Part shown: one piece after another, positions 1 to 9,588 of the stretch
How the letters are laid out: the number at the start of each line of letters is the position of its first letter
How positions within the stretch are numbered: the first letter of the stretch is position 1
Origin: Candidatus Brocadiia bacterium
GTDB lineage: Bacteria > Planctomycetota > Uabimicrobiia > Uabimicrobiales > JABWCH01
Length of the DNA: 42,832 nt
Assembly (NCBI GenBank): GCA_013359215.1
Contig: JABWCH010000015.1
Coordinates: 1 to 42,832, forward strand
Direction: 5' to 3'
Notes under the pieces: model-generated
The model's database searches: none
What the model was told of the DNA's origin: nothing
Seen by the model: the letters and a program-made list of their open reading frames with translations, nothing else
Position numbers and translations under genes: made by a program

Positions 1-9
1 AGCAAGCCT

Positions 10-1266
10 ATGATGAAAAAAAATATTTTTTCTCTTTGGCTATTGTTTTTATTTTTTTATTTTGGGGTATTTTCCTGGGGGATTGTTTTGACCTTTGACA
101 ATATTTCCAGTAGCCAGAATACTTACGGCGATATTCCTACAAACTATGGCGGTTTCAATTTTACTACCGATAGTGGCAGCCATTTGGATTGGATCGATAC
201 GGTTGGTTCTAGCTGGAGCTATGGATCTGTAAGTGGAGAATACACCGCATTGAATAACCATGGTGGAAATGCCATTGTCAGAGCTTACAATGGAAGCACC
301 TTTAGCTTTAGCGGAGTATATGCTCGTATATGGGGTAGTGGCAGCAGGTCTGTCAGCATCGTAGGATATAGAAGCGGCTCTTCTGTATGGTCTAGCAACT
401 ATACTTTGAATGAAAACTGGAATTATTTCGCAGGGAACTCGTCTGTTACTATCGATGAATTGCGGCTAAATTTTAGTAACCACTTTTTAATCGATAACTT
501 AGCCCTGAGTGAAGTAACTGCTTCACCTGCGATTTCTGCCAACAATGTAAATTTTGGAAATGTTCGAGTTGGTACTAGCTCTTCTGCTGCTTTGACTGTG
601 ACCAACACAGGCACTTCGGGCAGCACCCTTAGCGGGAATATCAATGCAGCTTCTGGAAACTTTTCACCCACATCAGGAAGCCAAAGCTTTTCCTTGGGCA
701 GTGGTTCGTCTTTTTCCAGAACCTTTACCTATTCTCCTAATGCCCGTGGTACGCAAAGCGTAGATGTCTCTATCACAAGCAATGCCCAGAACATTACCAG
801 AACATTGACTGGTACAGGCGTAAGCCCTGTTTTTAGCAGCTCTGTAGCACCTGGCTCGACTATCAATTTTGGAGAAGTAGAATACATTGCCAACCAAAGC
901 CTTACTTTACAAAATCTTACCCCTGATGCTGACTTAGGCAACCTAACAGATATGACATTGCTTAGTGCAACTATCAGCGGGCCTGATGCATCGTATTTCA
1001 CTCTGGAAAATTTTACACCAGGCATGAAACTGAGCAAAAGCCAGTTGCAAAATTTGGCGATTCGTTTTATGCACAACTACACTGGCAGAGATGAATATGG
1101 TTATGTTCGCAACGCTACCTTGACTTTTACCACAGATGTTGGCACTGCGCTGGGATCTTCAGGACAAACCTATAGCTTCAATCTCCAGGCTACCACCATC
1201 CCAGAACCCACGACTCTTGCTTTATTTGGCTTTGCTCTCTTTGCTCTTTTCTTTCGCAAAAGATAA
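10..1266 (+). CDS. PEP-CTERM surface protein with choice-of-anchor D domain
   Basis: This 418-residue exported protein starts with a Lys-containing N-terminus and a strongly hydrophobic stretch (about residues 5-25), a Sec signal peptide. The mature part is rich in Ser, Thr, Gly and Asn. About residues 169-270 have the form NVNFGNVRVGTSS...LTVTNTG..., typical of choice-of-anchor D/Ig-like domains. The C-terminus is a clear PEP-CTERM sorting signal: PEPTT near residue 398, a hydrophobic segment, and a basic RKR end. In known systems an exosortase (EpsH/Xrt) recognises this tag and the protein goes to the outer envelope or exopolysaccharide matrix; no exosortase gene is in the window. Two ATGs stand in tandem at 10 and 13. 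The reading frame stays open to the window edge, but the signal peptide fits a start here. It converges on the AsmA-like gene. Confidence 0.88.
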   Translation: MMKKNIFSLWLLFLFFYFGVFSWGIVLTFDNISSSQNTYGDIPTNYGGFNFTTDSGSHLDWIDTVGSSWSYGSVSGEYTALNNHGGNAIVRAYNGSTFSFSGVYARIWGSGSRSVSIVGYRSGSSVWSSNYTLNENWNYFAGNSSVTIDELRLNFSNHFLIDNLALSEVTASPAISANNVNFGNVRVGTSSSAALTVTNTGTSGSTLSGNINAASGNFSPTSGSQSFSLGSGSSFSRTFTYSPNARGTQSVDVSITSNAQNITRTLTGTGVSPVFSSSVAPGSTINFGEVEYIANQSLTLQNLTPDADLGNLTDMTLLSATISGPDASYFTLENFTPGMKLSKSQLQNLAIRFMHNYTGRDEYGYVRNATLTFTTDVGTALGSSGQTYSFNLQATTIPEPTTLALFGFALFALFFRKR

Positions 1267-1293
1267 GATTTCAATGTTAAATTAGAAAAAAAT

Positions 1294-1384
1294 AAACACA
1301 AAAAGCACATAAAAAACACATAAACAATGAACATAACCTAATCATTTTTTTTTGTGTGTAATTGTGTGTTCTTTTTTGTGCTTA
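1294..1384. repeat. Palindromic CACAAAAA repeat, copy 1
   Basis: An imperfect inverted repeat: the left side carries AACACAAAAAGCACA, the right side TTGTGTGTTC then TTTTTTGTGC. It lies between the converging ends of the PEP-CTERM and AsmA-like genes. A related palindrome sits at the other convergent junction in the window (38834-38950), so the family may act as a bidirectional terminator. That role is inferred from position only. Confidence 0.6.
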
Positions 1385-1387
1385 TGC

Positions 1388-1451
1388 TTATTAAGAGCCT
1401 ACCGAAAAATAATTTTCGCCTAAAATTATTTTTCGGATAGGCTCTTAATAA
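1388..1451. mobile_element. 64-bp MITE-like perfect palindrome
   Basis: The arms are 1388-1416 and 1422-1451 with a 5-base centre. They pair over 29 positions with a single extra base in the right arm. The arm outside-in reads TTATTAAGAGCCTA(T)CCG then AAAAATAATTTT. TTAA stands directly outside GAGCC at both ends, as a 4-bp target duplication would. The sequence GAGCCTATCCGAAAAAT is repeated at the insertion-sequence end at the right edge of the window (42738-42754). The simplest reading is a non-autonomous derivative mobilised by that element. It may also terminate both convergent transcripts. Confidence 0.7.
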
Positions 1452-1468
1452 AAATTTCCTGTGTTGTG

Positions 1469-4400
1469 CTATTGCAATAGGTTCATAGAAATAGCAGGTT
1501 TTTCTAGCGTTCCTTTGACTGAAATAGCCAGGAAGCCATGGCTGATTTGATTCCAGAGCTTGTCCACAAGGGGAATGCTTGGAAGAAAAGACGGACTAAA
1601 ATGGGTCATCAGCAAAAGGTTTAGATTGGTATCGAAATCCACTGTTCCCTTTCCTGAAATGGACAGGAGAGAAGAATCAAACCGCATGGAATGGATGGTA
1701 ATTCGATTCTGGGATAAAGAAAACTGCATATCTCCACTGCGAAAAGCAGGACGGGATGGCAGAGAAAAAAGGTCTAAAAGTGCTAGAAAGATTGGGAATT
1801 CCCAGAGAACTCCGTTGCTCAGTTGTATTTTTCCTTTTCCTGTCATGGTTTCGCTGCTGTAAGAATTGCCCTGGAATGCCATCTCTCCATTTAACGATCC
1901 CCACATAGTAGGCTCTGAATCTTTTTTTTTCTTTAAGGCAATAGAAATTTTATCGAGATGGGCTTTGTTGATAGTAAAAAAGCCTTTGTATGCGCCTGTG
2001 GGGGTAACATCCAAAACTAGAGAACCCTGTAGCTCGCCTTCGTAAAAATTTCCTTGTATTTCATAAAAAAGAAGATAATCATGAAAGAATTTTATTTTGC
2101 TAAAAAAATTATTTATCTTGAAATTTTTTATGCTCAGGCTTCCCTTTTCCATTTCACCATTGACATGGTATTCTTTATCGTAAGCATACCCTGAAACCTG
2201 GATATTTCCATCCAGACTTTCTAGAATCTGCCCTGGTTTCATTGTGCTTTGTATTTGATCTGCTTGTATGGAATATTTCAGATATGTTTTTTGCTTTTCT
2301 TCGTAGCGGTTTATATCAATGGCGATCTTGGATATCTTTCCTTCTGGCTGCAAAGTTTTGATAAAAGTCGGAAAAGTTTGAGCAATGGCATATCGGAATT
2401 CTTTGTCTATAGCGATATTTTCAGCCTGAATTTTTAGGTCTAATTTTGTATTGCTTTGCTCCATAGAATGATACGATCCGTTTATCTCTATGCTTGTTTT
2501 TCCGTTGTATCCCAGAAGGTGGAAAAATTCTACTGAACTATTGTAAATATGAATGCCCGAATTTTTATGCAAGGGAGAGGCCATCAAAACCTGTATTGGA
2601 TAGGGAAATTCCTTATATTTCAAAGAACAATGGCGAGGGTATATGTGTATTTCTTGTTTTTTTTCTTTTCCTTTTGTTTGCAATACAAACTCCATATCTA
2701 CAATGCCCGATGGGGAAAAGCTTTTCCATAGATTTTGGTATTCTACAGGGAGACAGGAAAAGAGCTTTTCGGATATTGCAAGCCTTTTGGCTTTGATATG
2801 GATGCCGAGGGATTCTTCTTTGATTATCCCTTCGATTTCGGTTAGAAAGTCTTTCTCCTGGCTTTTGCAATAAAGATAGACGTTTTTGTCTTCTTCTAGT
2901 TTAACCTTACCCCGTATATGGTTCAAAACAAAAGGAAAAGGATGATACTTTCCTTGCAGCTCCTCAAATTCGATTTCTCCACTCCAACGTACTTTTTCTA
3001 AATTTTCTTTTTTGAGATGGAATCGAATCGATATTTTGCCCTTAAGGGAAAAATCTTTTGCTATTTTTTTACCTTCTTCGGGCAATGCTTTATAAAGATC
3101 TTTATCTAAAGCCAGATTTTTGGCTATGATTTGTAAAGATAAATTCTTTTCGCTGATCCATCCTTTTATCTGGATAGGGCTTTCTTTAGCAAAGCCAGAA
3201 ACGCGGTCCCAGGAAAACCTTCCTGGCGAAAGCTTGATTTCTCCGCTTAATTTTTCTATAGGATAAGGGAATTTTTTATACATTAAGCTTACTTTTTGCA
3301 AAGTTGCCAGAGCTTGCCAGGAAACTTCTTTTTCGTGCGCTTTTTTGGAAACATTCACACTGAGAGAAATATCCCCTTTTGGCGACAGATCTTCCCAAAT
3401 CCCTTTATAAGATGGGCCAAGGACTTTTTGCAAGTCATCATCTACAGGAATATTCTTTCCCGCAATGGATAAATCTACATCCAAGCCTTGCTCTGCTTTG
3501 GTGAGAATTTTTCCAGAAATTTCCAAATCGCCTGCATTCTTTTTTGCTTTTACGCTGGATAAAGTGACAATGCCTTTTTTAGCTCGGATTTGGCCCTCTA
3601 CTTCTGTAACAGGATAAGGAAAATCTTTATAGCAAACATTGGCTTTGCAAGGTTGGATAACAACATCGAAGTCAGGGGGATGGGGGCTTTTCCGCGGGCG
3701 TACAATTTTTCCTTCTATATTGACTAAACCCGACGGCTGAAGGTGATCCCATATACTTTGAATATCTTTGAGCCAGGAATCAGGGTCTTTTTCTTCTGAA
3801 AAACTTTTATAAACCGTATCGGTCAAAGTAAGGTTTTTTACCTGAAATCGGACTCGATAGGCTACTTTAAGCTTTTTTTCTTGAATCCAGACTTCTCCTT
3901 TTACCTTGACCTGGGATGGACAATCCATTCCTTGTCCTTCTAAGTTTAAGCTAAGGCATCCTTCCTGGAAGACCAAATCAGCAAAAGAAACCAGAACAGG
4001 ATAGGGAATTTCATTGAATTTTGCTTTCATATCATAGCATCTAGCGTGTAAAGTTGGCAAATTTTGCAGGGGATTTCCACGAAAAGTAATTTTTCCATCT
4101 ATTGTTCCCTCTGGCTGTAAAAGCTCCCATACTTCACCAAGTTCAGGAGTGCTAGAAAGGAATGCCTTGTCTACTAAAAACCTCTTAAAGGAAATAACAA
4201 GATCATCGTGGATTTTTAAAGGGTCAAAATAGATTTTGGCATTGGGCTGAATGGAAAATGTCGTTTTATTGAGTTTCCAGCTTCCCTTTTCGATTTGTAG
4301 CCATTCTTTGCGAATCTGGCAATTCAGATCTATATTTTCTATTTTTATGTTGTTATATTGAAATTTGCCTTTACTGAGACGACTGGATACACTCCAATCC

Positions 4401-5590
4401 CATCCCTTTTTCTCTTCGTATGTCAGGATTCCTGTCCCCTGTATTTTACCCTTAGGCGCAAGTTCATTCCAATAGCTTTCTGAGGAGGTTTTAAAAATAT
4501 GGTTTATGGGCAGAACCCAGTTCTGGTCTATGGATAAATCTTGGATTTCCAGCAGTAAAAAAAGATTTTTTCCATGCTGAAATGACCCATTTACAATCTT
4601 GAGAGTGCTTTGATGAAAATTAGCAGAAACAAAGATATTCTGTATCTGGTTTTGGATGAATGTGAATTTGCTTTGTATATTGCTTAAGGGAATAGCAAAA
4701 TCGGAAAGAAAGCAAGAGCCTTTGTCCTGAACTACACTGCCATTGATATATATTTCTGGGTAGGAAGGCGAAAGTCCCCCTAGCTTGAAGTCCGTAAGTT
4801 TTACATTTCCTTTGATCTGAAATTGGTTTTGTGCGGGTTTTAGCCGATCTAAAATGTCTTCCAGGGAAAAAGATACCATTCTGTCAATGGCAAGGTGGAT
4901 TCCCTCTTCAAAGTCATAGTATCCTGAGATAAATATTTTTTGCGTCAGCTCAGAGAAAAATCCTAGAGAAATATTGCACCGATGTTTTCTTTCAAAAAGA
5001 AAAAGCTTGCCTGATGGTTCGTTTTGTATCTGGAGATTGATATCCGTAATTTCTATCTGTTTTTTTAGAACATCAGGGGACTCTATGCCTATCCATGCGT
5101 TGTGCATGGCAATGTGGAATTCTTTATACAGAATCGATTTCATGGACTTTTGGAAGCCTAAAATTTTTTCTTGTGGCTTTTTTTCTATTTTAGGCTGCTC
5201 TTGTTCTCTGAAAATCTCGAAATTAAAAGAACCATCAGGATAGCGGGACACAAAAAATTTGGGCTGCTCAATATCAATAGAACGTATTTTAGGCCCAAAT
5301 AAAAGCTTTTGGAAACTTATAGTTGCCTGGGATAGTTCTAAAACTTTTTTCCCTTCTGAATCCTTGATGCTCCAATTTCCAATGCTTACAGTATTGTTCA
5401 GCAAGGAAATCTCAATGGAATCGGGGGGGCTTACAGGTGTTTTTATTAGCTTACTCAAAGTAACAATAAAGTATTTTTTTAGATTTTCTGGATCATAGAT
5501 TTGTTGGTATAGATAATAGCCTGCTACAACGAGAATCAGCAAAAACAAGGATAAGAAAGCTAAAATATACTTTTTTTTCTTGGTTAACAT
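1469..5590 (-). CDS. Large AsmA-like envelope protein with internal FPYP repeats
   Basis: A 1373-residue protein with one N-terminal membrane helix (about residues 8-28 after a KKKK cluster) and a very long periplasmic part of predicted beta-strand character. The last ~150 residues (from LSNGVLWEFPIF... to VKGTLEKPAISMNL) look like the C-terminal region of AsmA/TamB-like proteins, which bridge the envelope and are linked to lipid transport or outer membrane homeostasis. A repeat unit with Y-K-x-F-P-Y-P followed by G-x-I starts near residues 528, 655, 772, 885 and 997, spaced about 115-125 residues; W-x-x-L-x-P-x-G-x-I motifs alternate with it. I start at the ATG at 5590, which has AGGA six bases upstream; an in-frame TTG at 5611 would add seven residues without a good ribosome site. 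It stands alone, downstream of a repeat hairpin. Confidence 0.8.
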   Translation of the reverse strand: MLTKKKKYILAFLSLFLLILVVAGYYLYQQIYDPENLKKYFIVTLSKLIKTPVSPPDSIEISLLNNTVSIGNWSIKDSEGKKVLELSQATISFQKLLFGPKIRSIDIEQPKFFVSRYPDGSFNFEIFREQEQPKIEKKPQEKILGFQKSMKSILYKEFHIAMHNAWIGIESPDVLKKQIEITDINLQIQNEPSGKLFLFERKHRCNISLGFFSELTQKIFISGYYDFEEGIHLAIDRMVSFSLEDILDRLKPAQNQFQIKGNVKLTDFKLGGLSPSYPEIYINGSVVQDKGSCFLSDFAIPLSNIQSKFTFIQNQIQNIFVSANFHQSTLKIVNGSFQHGKNLFLLLEIQDLSIDQNWVLPINHIFKTSSESYWNELAPKGKIQGTGILTYEEKKGWDWSVSSRLSKGKFQYNNIKIENIDLNCQIRKEWLQIEKGSWKLNKTTFSIQPNAKIYFDPLKIHDDLVISFKRFLVDKAFLSSTPELGEVWELLQPEGTIDGKITFRGNPLQNLPTLHARCYDMKAKFNEIPYPVLVSFADLVFQEGCLSLNLEGQGMDCPSQVKVKGEVWIQEKKLKVAYRVRFQVKNLTLTDTVYKSFSEEKDPDSWLKDIQSIWDHLQPSGLVNIEGKIVRPRKSPHPPDFDVVIQPCKANVCYKDFPYPVTEVEGQIRAKKGIVTLSSVKAKKNAGDLEISGKILTKAEQGLDVDLSIAGKNIPVDDDLQKVLGPSYKGIWEDLSPKGDISLSVNVSKKAHEKEVSWQALATLQKVSLMYKKFPYPIEKLSGEIKLSPGRFSWDRVSGFAKESPIQIKGWISEKNLSLQIIAKNLALDKDLYKALPEEGKKIAKDFSLKGKISIRFHLKKENLEKVRWSGEIEFEELQGKYHPFPFVLNHIRGKVKLEEDKNVYLYCKSQEKDFLTEIEGIIKEESLGIHIKAKRLAISEKLFSCLPVEYQNLWKSFSPSGIVDMEFVLQTKGKEKKQEIHIYPRHCSLKYKEFPYPIQVLMASPLHKNSGIHIYNSSVEFFHLLGYNGKTSIEINGSYHSMEQSNTKLDLKIQAENIAIDKEFRYAIAQTFPTFIKTLQPEGKISKIAIDINRYEEKQKTYLKYSIQADQIQSTMKPGQILESLDGNIQVSGYAYDKEYHVNGEMEKGSLSIKNFKINNFFSKIKFFHDYLLFYEIQGNFYEGELQGSLVLDVTPTGAYKGFFTINKAHLDKISIALKKKKDSEPTMWGSLNGEMAFQGNSYSSETMTGKGKIQLSNGVLWEFPIFLALLDLFSLPSRPAFRSGDMQFSLSQNRITIHSMRFDSSLLSISGKGTVDFDTNLNLLLMTHFSPSFLPSIPLVDKLWNQISHGFLAISVKGTLEKPAISMNLLQ

Positions 5591-5691
5591 AAAAATTCCT
5601 GTAGCCTGCAATAAAATTTGTTAAAGAAAGACCTATTTTGGGGATTTAGAGCAAAATAAAATTTATGTCAATTTTTAGCATGACTTATTTG

Positions 5692-5780
5692 GAAGTAAAA
5701 ATATAAAAGTTTTTAAAGGGGGTTTGGGGGAAAATTTTTACGAAAATTTTCCCCAAAATAAAAACCACTTTGCATAGTTC
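5692..5780 (+). repeat. GGGGAAAATTTT hairpin repeat, copy 1
   Basis: The core hairpin has arms GGGGAAAATTTT (5727-5738) and AAAATTTTCCCC (5743-5754) around the loop TACG. It sits in a longer conserved unit: AAGTAAAA, ATAAAAGTTTTTAAAGGG before the hairpin, and CAAAATAAAAA then CTTTGCATAG after it. Copies occur at 18225-18310 (opposite orientation) and 31388-31482. All three abut the 3' end of a minus-strand gene, here the receiver-PATAN gene. Confidence 0.75.
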
Positions 5781-5783
5781 TAA

Positions 5784-6719
5784 TTATATATTGTTAGCCT
5801 CATCAAGGCGGCGTGCGCCTTCCATTAAAAGGTATTCTATGCCTGATGCCATATTTTTTGTTGAGGGCGCGAGATTGGGGATGAACTGAAATTGGCCTTT
5901 TCTCCATGCCAAGAGATGGAAAAAAGCATCTTCTCCCAAAAGGCTCTCCATAGAGCTATAAATGACCTGGCCATTTTGTACAAAAATATATCCTTTTTGG
6001 CTTTCTTTTTGTAAAACCAGGCAACCGTTTTTTTGCTCCATGCCTAAAATCTGCAAGAGCGGAATCAGCCCAATATAATCAATTTGTCCCTGAAAAGATC
6101 CTGCTTCTTTGGGTGCAGATTCTTTGTCTATGGTACTTTTATCGTCATGGGTTTCCTGGTGGCAGCCTATAATCTGTTGCACTGTTTTCACCAATAATAT
6201 AGGGGTAAAGGGTTTAGCTAAAAAAGTATGCACCTGGGTTGCGAGGCGAAGCTCAGGATCATGCCGCATACCATCCTTGTGGCTGGCGATCACAATAGGA
6301 AGCCTGGGGTTGATTTTTTTTAAAGCCAGAATCAGGGATCTTCCATCCATGATAGGCATGGCTAAATCCGTAATGAGCAAATCGAGCTTGTGCCTTTTAA
6401 TCATGTCTAAGGCATCCTGTCCATTCCTGGCTATTAAAATTTCATATCCCCTGGCAACAAGAATATGATCATATAGCTTTTGCATATCAGGATCATCATC
6501 GACAACCAAAATTTTCCCCTGGTTTTTGGCAAAAGGAATCACTTTAGTTTCAGAATAGGGAGGAAGTGTTCTCCCAAAAAAAGGCATATTTGCAGAATGT
6601 CCTGTGGCTGCACGAATGGGTGTTACATTTTCCAAGGGAAAAGAATTGGGTTCTTGCAGCTTTTCCAAAAAATCTTTTTCTTGCTTTTTTATAGTAGATA
6701 TTTCTGGTTTATTTTTCAT
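5784..6719 (-). CDS. Response regulator receiver fused to a PATAN (DUF4388) domain
   Basis: A 311-residue cytoplasmic protein. Residues 1-65 are a polar N-terminal extension. Residues 68-186 are a CheY-like receiver: KILVVDDD with the acidic pair D74/D75, phospho-acceptor D118 (ITDLAMP), switch residue S146 and K169 in FLAKPF. All key residues are present, so it should accept phosphate. After a charged linker, residues about 207-305 match the PATAN/DUF4388 form (GQIDYIGLIPLLQIL... GCLVL... GYIFVQNGQVIYS), a domain known from PatA-type regulators and common beside TPR and kinase modules. No DNA-binding domain is visible, so output is probably by protein contact. It is the last gene of the FHA kinase - GHL10 - TPR operon, 14 bases after the TPR gene. 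The cognate histidine kinase is not here. Confidence 0.9.
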   Translation of the reverse strand: MKNKPEISTIKKQEKDFLEKLQEPNSFPLENVTPIRAATGHSANMPFFGRTLPPYSETKVIPFAKNQGKILVVDDDPDMQKLYDHILVARGYEILIARNGQDALDMIKRHKLDLLITDLAMPIMDGRSLILALKKINPRLPIVIASHKDGMRHDPELRLATQVHTFLAKPFTPILLVKTVQQIIGCHQETHDDKSTIDKESAPKEAGSFQGQIDYIGLIPLLQILGMEQKNGCLVLQKESQKGYIFVQNGQVIYSSMESLLGEDAFFHLLAWRKGQFQFIPNLAPSTKNMASGIEYLLMEGARRLDEANNI

Positions 6720-6733
6720 TGTTTCGCCTGTTT

Positions 6734-8503
6734 CTATTTTTCCTGGAATGAACTCACTCTTTTTTTGGCTGCCGTGAGTTCATGCCATGGAAAATCGCAA
6801 CCTTTGCTGGATTGCAATCCTTCTTCATAATTTTCATAAGCTTTTTGATAATTTTTCTGCATTTCATAATAAAAACCTAGAAAAAAACATATATCATTTG
6901 CTAAAAATGGCATTTTTTTCAAAAATATTGTATTTTCTGGCTTTTCTTTTCCTAAAAAAAGTTCAAAGAAAAGCTTCATGCGGTCATCTGTCATATAATT
7001 TTGCCAGCCAAAGCTTCTATATTTTTCCCAGGTGACAGTAGGATCGATTCCTTGTAAATATAAAGCTATTCCATGCCATAGAGCTGATTTCAAACGAAGG
7101 TCGTTTGCCCGTGTTTTCTTTTCTGCTATTTCTGCAAAGATTTCTCCTGCTTCCTTGAGCTTGCCTTGTGCAAAAAGAATCTGTGCCTTTTTGTATAAAG
7201 CATGAGAATGAACGGCAATGCCAGAAGGAATATCGTCCAGCAACTTCTGCGTGTTGCTTAGAGCATCTTCCCATTGTCCTGCTTCGTAGAGTACTCTGGA
7301 TTTCAATAGTTCTGTGTTCCATCTGTCCTGCTTATTTTTAGAATCTTCTAAAAGCTCTTTTATATGGCTCAAGGCAACAGGAAAATTTTTATCCAAAAGC
7401 TCTAAATTGATTAAGCCTGAAAAAGAATGCGCTTTTGCCTGTGGATTAGCTAGAATTTCTGTATAGATCTTACGTGCCTGGGCAGAATCTCCAGAAAGAT
7501 AGATTGCATGCCCTAGCCAGGAAAGCCGTTTTTCTTCAAGAACATCTTGCATTCCTTTAATTTCCATGCAAGACTGGATGGCCTTTTCATATTCCCCTTC
7601 TTTTGTCCAGAGAGAGATTAAGCCCATTCTTATGGAAGGAGAAGGATCTTTTGATAGTAAGCCTTCTAAAAGATCTATTGCTTTTTGTGGCGGGATCGTC
7701 ATAGCATAAAGCTGTTGATAAAATAGCCTTTCTTTGCTATCTTGGGATTCCCATTTTTCCTGGTATTTTTTTTGGGCTTCAGAAAGCTGTCCTAAAGCAC
7801 AAGCGGCTTCAATCCAATCTCTGTGAACGCCAAAAATATTAGGATGGATGTTCAGGAAATTCTCCAGTGCCAGCCTGGCCTTTTCAAAATCTTCCATAGA
7901 AAAGTGTATATCAGCTTCAAAAAGATATATATGTGCAATTTGTTCTAAAGCATCGGGGAATTTTTTTTGAATTTCTTGTATTTGAAGCAAAGCTTCTTTA
8001 AAAGCCTTCTTTCCCAAAGAAATTTCTACCATGCCGATTCTTGCAGGAAGAAACTGTGGTTCTAGGGTTACAATCTCTTGAAAAATTTGATAGGATTTAT
8101 CCGTCTCTCCCTCCCGAAGGCTGATTTGGGCTTCTATGAAAAGAAGTTCAGGAACTTTGCCTAGCTTTTCAAAGCATATTTTTAAATGCTCTTTAGCTTG
8201 GGTAAGCATATTGAATTGAAGATAGATTTGTATTAGAGAATAGCGCATATCCTTATTTCTATCAGGCTGCATTTTCAAAACATCTTCGATCATTTGTGCC
8301 GCCTTTTGCCAATCCCCTTTTTGGTAGGCTTCTGCAATCTGTTTTTCCAATTGCCCTGAAGATTTTGAAAGCGAATCCTGAGTGGCTTTGGGCAGAGTAT
8401 TTTGAGACAGGTTTTTCTGGGCAACATCCCATACGACAATTCCTATTGCCATAACGATTAACGCTGGTAGAAACCATTTTGCATAATTCTTTTCGCCATC
8501 CAT
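6734..8503 (-). CDS. Membrane-anchored TPR protein
   Basis: A 589-residue protein with an N-terminal transmembrane helix (about residues 10-27, FLPALIVMAIGIVVW) and then about 530 residues of helical TPR-like repeats, for example AYQKGDWQKAAQMIEDVLKM and GKLKEAGEIFAEIAEK. The single helix with few residues before it suggests the repeats lie in the periplasm. TPRs are protein-binding scaffolds; no catalytic motif is seen. AAGGAAAT lies just before the ATG. It starts two bases after the GHL10 gene and is followed 14 bases later by the receiver-PATAN gene, so the four genes are likely one transcript. The partner is probably encoded nearby, but this cannot be read from the sequence. Confidence 0.85.
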   Translation of the reverse strand: MDGEKNYAKWFLPALIVMAIGIVVWDVAQKNLSQNTLPKATQDSLSKSSGQLEKQIAEAYQKGDWQKAAQMIEDVLKMQPDRNKDMRYSLIQIYLQFNMLTQAKEHLKICFEKLGKVPELLFIEAQISLREGETDKSYQIFQEIVTLEPQFLPARIGMVEISLGKKAFKEALLQIQEIQKKFPDALEQIAHIYLFEADIHFSMEDFEKARLALENFLNIHPNIFGVHRDWIEAACALGQLSEAQKKYQEKWESQDSKERLFYQQLYAMTIPPQKAIDLLEGLLSKDPSPSIRMGLISLWTKEGEYEKAIQSCMEIKGMQDVLEEKRLSWLGHAIYLSGDSAQARKIYTEILANPQAKAHSFSGLINLELLDKNFPVALSHIKELLEDSKNKQDRWNTELLKSRVLYEAGQWEDALSNTQKLLDDIPSGIAVHSHALYKKAQILFAQGKLKEAGEIFAEIAEKKTRANDLRLKSALWHGIALYLQGIDPTVTWEKYRSFGWQNYMTDDRMKLFFELFLGKEKPENTIFLKKMPFLANDICFFLGFYYEMQKNYQKAYENYEEGLQSSKGCDFPWHELTAAKKRVSSFQEK

Positions 8504-8505
8504 GT

Positions 8506-9588
8506 TTAATTTCCTTTTTCAACTGCATATTTTTTGACTACATTAGCAAGATTTTCTTCTAAAAGAAAATACCCTGAAAAAAATACAATTCCCTGAACTC
8601 CTTGCTTTAAGGCAAGCTGAATTTGCCCTTCCAATATATTGGGATCTTGAATGAAAAATGCTCCGATTCCTGGAAGCAAAGGGATATTGGCAGGCGTTAC
8701 TTCCTGATTTTGTAAAAGATAGGTCTGGAAAAGATCCAGGTTTCTATAGTATGTCATGGGTACGACTTCATCCAAAAGACCTTGCCTGCACCATCTAGGC
8801 CAAGCCTGCAACTGGTTGATTGCTGCGGAATAGGGTCTGGGAAAGGTAGCAGCCGAAAGCTTTAGTTCAGGGTTGATAGAATTTAAGAGTTTTTTTGCTT
8901 TGGCAACAACTTCTGTTAAGAGATTTTGGCGATAGAGTGTCCAGGAATAATCTCCAGCCTCTGGTTCTTTTTGGTAGAGCTTTTGATAAAGAGAAACGCT
9001 TTGGGGATTATAGTCTGCAAGGCTATCAGGGTATCGTATTCTGTCGAGCTGTACTCCATCCACAGCGTAATTTGTGATAATTTCTTCCATAAGCGAAAGC
9101 TCATAGTTTATAGCTTCTTCCACAGCAGGAGAAACCCATCCATACTTCTCCCCTTCTTTATTTTGCATAGCATGGCCTGGAAATTTTTCCAGATAAGGCC
9201 CGATATTATCTTCTTTTTTGGTTTTTTCGTTATACTCGCCTTCTGCCAGGACATTGATATAAGGATAGATTTCTATTTTGCGTTTTTTACACTCTTTTAC
9301 GAGAAAATCAAAAGGGTCCCAATCCAACTGAGGATGAATAGGAGCTATTTTGCTTTTATAAAAAACATGCCCTGTGGGAAATTTTACCAAAAAATAGATT
9401 CTGTTTATGCCTATTTTTTGGAAATGATCAAGATGTTTTTCTATGAGTGGACGGTCGTCTTTTTCTTTAAAAGTAATATAAGGCTGCATATAGGTATTAT
9501 GCCATATTCCCCAAATGAATTTTTTTTCCTTAGCAAAACCATCCAGGGAGAATAAAAAAAACAGAAAGATAAACAATGCTGACTTCAT
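8506..9588 (-). CDS. Exported GHL10-type glycosidase-like protein
   Basis: A 360-residue protein with a Sec signal peptide (residues 1-19, ending DGFAK). Residues 24-290 look like the glycosyl-hydrolase-like 10 (GHL10/DUF187, YngK-like) TIM-barrel: WGIWHNTYMQP..., IYPYINVLAEGE, the signature VDGVQLDRIRYPD at about 177-188, then LKLSAATFPRPYS and VVPMTYY near the end of the barrel. Acidic residues D182 and E171 are catalytic candidates; family substrates are poorly defined but are thought to be envelope glycans. I chose the ATG at 9588, which overlaps the kinase stop as ATGA and has GGAAAC upstream. A longer in-frame start at 9663 would run inside the kinase gene and put 25 residues in front of the signal peptide. 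An exported glycan enzyme translationally coupled to a kinase is notable. Confidence 0.87.
   Translation of the reverse strand: MKSALFIFLFFLFSLDGFAKEKKFIWGIWHNTYMQPYITFKEKDDRPLIEKHLDHFQKIGINRIYFLVKFPTGHVFYKSKIAPIHPQLDWDPFDFLVKECKKRKIEIYPYINVLAEGEYNEKTKKEDNIGPYLEKFPGHAMQNKEGEKYGWVSPAVEEAINYELSLMEEIITNYAVDGVQLDRIRYPDSLADYNPQSVSLYQKLYQKEPEAGDYSWTLYRQNLLTEVVAKAKKLLNSINPELKLSAATFPRPYSAAINQLQAWPRWCRQGLLDEVVPMTYYRNLDLFQTYLLQNQEVTPANIPLLPGIGAFFIQDPNILEGQIQLALKQGVQGIVFFSGYFLLEENLANVVKKYAVEKGN

Noticed and set aside
8926..9555. 209-residue plus-strand ORF opposite the GHL10 gene
   Set aside because: Phe/Ile-rich shadow of a well-supported enzyme with GHL10 motifs.
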